A stretch of 6,552 bases of DNA from Paracoccaceae bacterium (GTDB lineage: Bacteria; Pseudomonadota; Alphaproteobacteria; Rhodobacterales; Rhodobacteraceae). A program made the translations under genes and the position numbers. Each line of letters opens with the position of its first letter. Position 1 is the stretch's first letter. Below are positions 6,165 through 6,552 of the stretch, in pieces. The stretch is taken from positions 1 through 6,552 of the forward strand of contig JAAEZW010000106.1 in NCBI GenBank assembly GCA_018222665.1, written 5' to 3'. Under the pieces are notes generated by a model, which saw nothing but the letters and a program-made list of their open reading frames with translations, searched no databases and was not told the origin of the DNA.

Positions 6165-6552
6165 ATGACTAAGATGACTTCATCCACCTCTGAGCATATA
6201 GGGTCAATCAAGAACCGCCTGCGTCTACCTGCGATTTGTGCGCCTATGTTTTTGGTCACGGGCCCTGATATGGTAATTTCAGCCTGTAAATCGGGTGTTC
6301 TAGGTACGTTTCCTGCCACGAATGCGCGCACAGAAGAACAATTGGTTAGTTGGTTAGATCGAATTTCGACCTCTATCACAAAAGCGGATGCGCCATGGGC
6401 GTTGAACATGATTACGCACAACAGTTATGGGCGCTTTGATGCAGAGCTTGATTTGGTGCGCCAATATCAACCAGAGTTGGTCATCACAGCACTGGGCGGC
6501 CCGCATCGGGTTACGGATGTCGTTCATGGTTATGGTGGATTGGTTTTTGCCG
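6165..6552 (+). CDS. Nitronate monooxygenase-family protein, 5' part (3' end outside window)
   Basis: The frame from ATG 6165 stays open to the right edge, giving 129 residues of an FMN-dependent TIM-barrel enzyme of the nitronate monooxygenase (formerly 2-nitropropane dioxygenase) family. These oxidise alkyl nitronates such as propionate 3-nitronate, though many members have unknown substrates. Visible features are LPAICAPMFLVTGP (21-34) for the first strand and phosphate/FMN region, GVLGTFPATNART (44-56), WALNMI (78-83) and ELVITALGGP (104-113). The family is usually 310-380 residues, so more than half is missing, including the catalytic His region. AGGAA at 6149-6153 lies 11 nt before the start, which is rather far. 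ATG 6174 is an alternative only three codons downstream. The 76-bp gap after rarD could hold its own promoter, though none is convincing. Confidence 0.85.
   Translation, partial: MTKMTSSTSEHIGSIKNRLRLPAICAPMFLVTGPDMVISACKSGVLGTFPATNARTEEQLVSWLDRISTSITKADAPWALNMITHNSYGRFDAELDLVRQYQPELVITALGGPHRVTDVVHGYGGLVFA

Overview
The window looks like chromosomal DNA from a marine alphaproteobacterium, probably a moderate- to low-GC member of the Rhodobacterales (roseobacter) group. This rests on protein character (an AqpS-like aquaporin, a PhyH dioxygenase, a COG4341-type HD protein, RarD and an alphaproteobacterial-style nitronate monooxygenase) and on tight gene packing. It is a family-resemblance judgement, not a search result. 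Coding density is very high. The longest gene-free stretches are 129 bp (2145-2273), 100 bp (2700-2799) and 76 bp (6089-6164). I saw no tRNA, rRNA, CRISPR, insertion sequence, attachment site or origin.

Left part (1-2144): the 3' part of a hydroxypyruvate isomerase-family TIM-barrel gene enters from the left edge on the + strand and ends 4 bp from a convergent pair on the - strand. That pair is a class II aldolase/adducin-domain protein followed by a MIP-family channel whose start probably sits at or overlaps the aldolase stop. A sigma70-like promoter and a strong GGAGG Shine-Dalgarno site precede the aldolase and fix its start at 2144. The regional theme is small sugar, polyol or hydroxy-acid carbon metabolism.

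Middle part (2274-4273): reading rightwards come a small four-helix membrane protein (HemJ/CopD-like His and HxKL signatures), a PhyH-type Fe(II)/2-oxoglutarate dioxygenase, and 16 bp later a small HD-domain protein of the COG4341 type. The HD protein keeps a full set of candidate metal ligands and resembles the PhnZ/MIOX-type HD oxygenases. The PhyH plus HD arrangement parallels the known PhnY/PhnZ pair, in which a 2OG enzyme hydroxylates a substrate and an HD mixed-valent diiron oxygenase cleaves it. This is the best candidate here for an undescribed small pathway. Its leader carries a perfect 8-bp inverted repeat and a 7-bp direct repeat with a 20-nt period.

Right part (4283-6552): two unrelated-looking DMT-superfamily transporters follow at 9 and 21 bp spacing (one YddG-like, one RarD), probably in the same transcript as the PhyH/HD pair. 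After a 76-bp gap, the 5' part of a nitronate monooxygenase-family gene runs off the right edge. The likely unit is a two-step oxidative pathway coupled to metabolite export. Its substrate cannot be read from the sequence.
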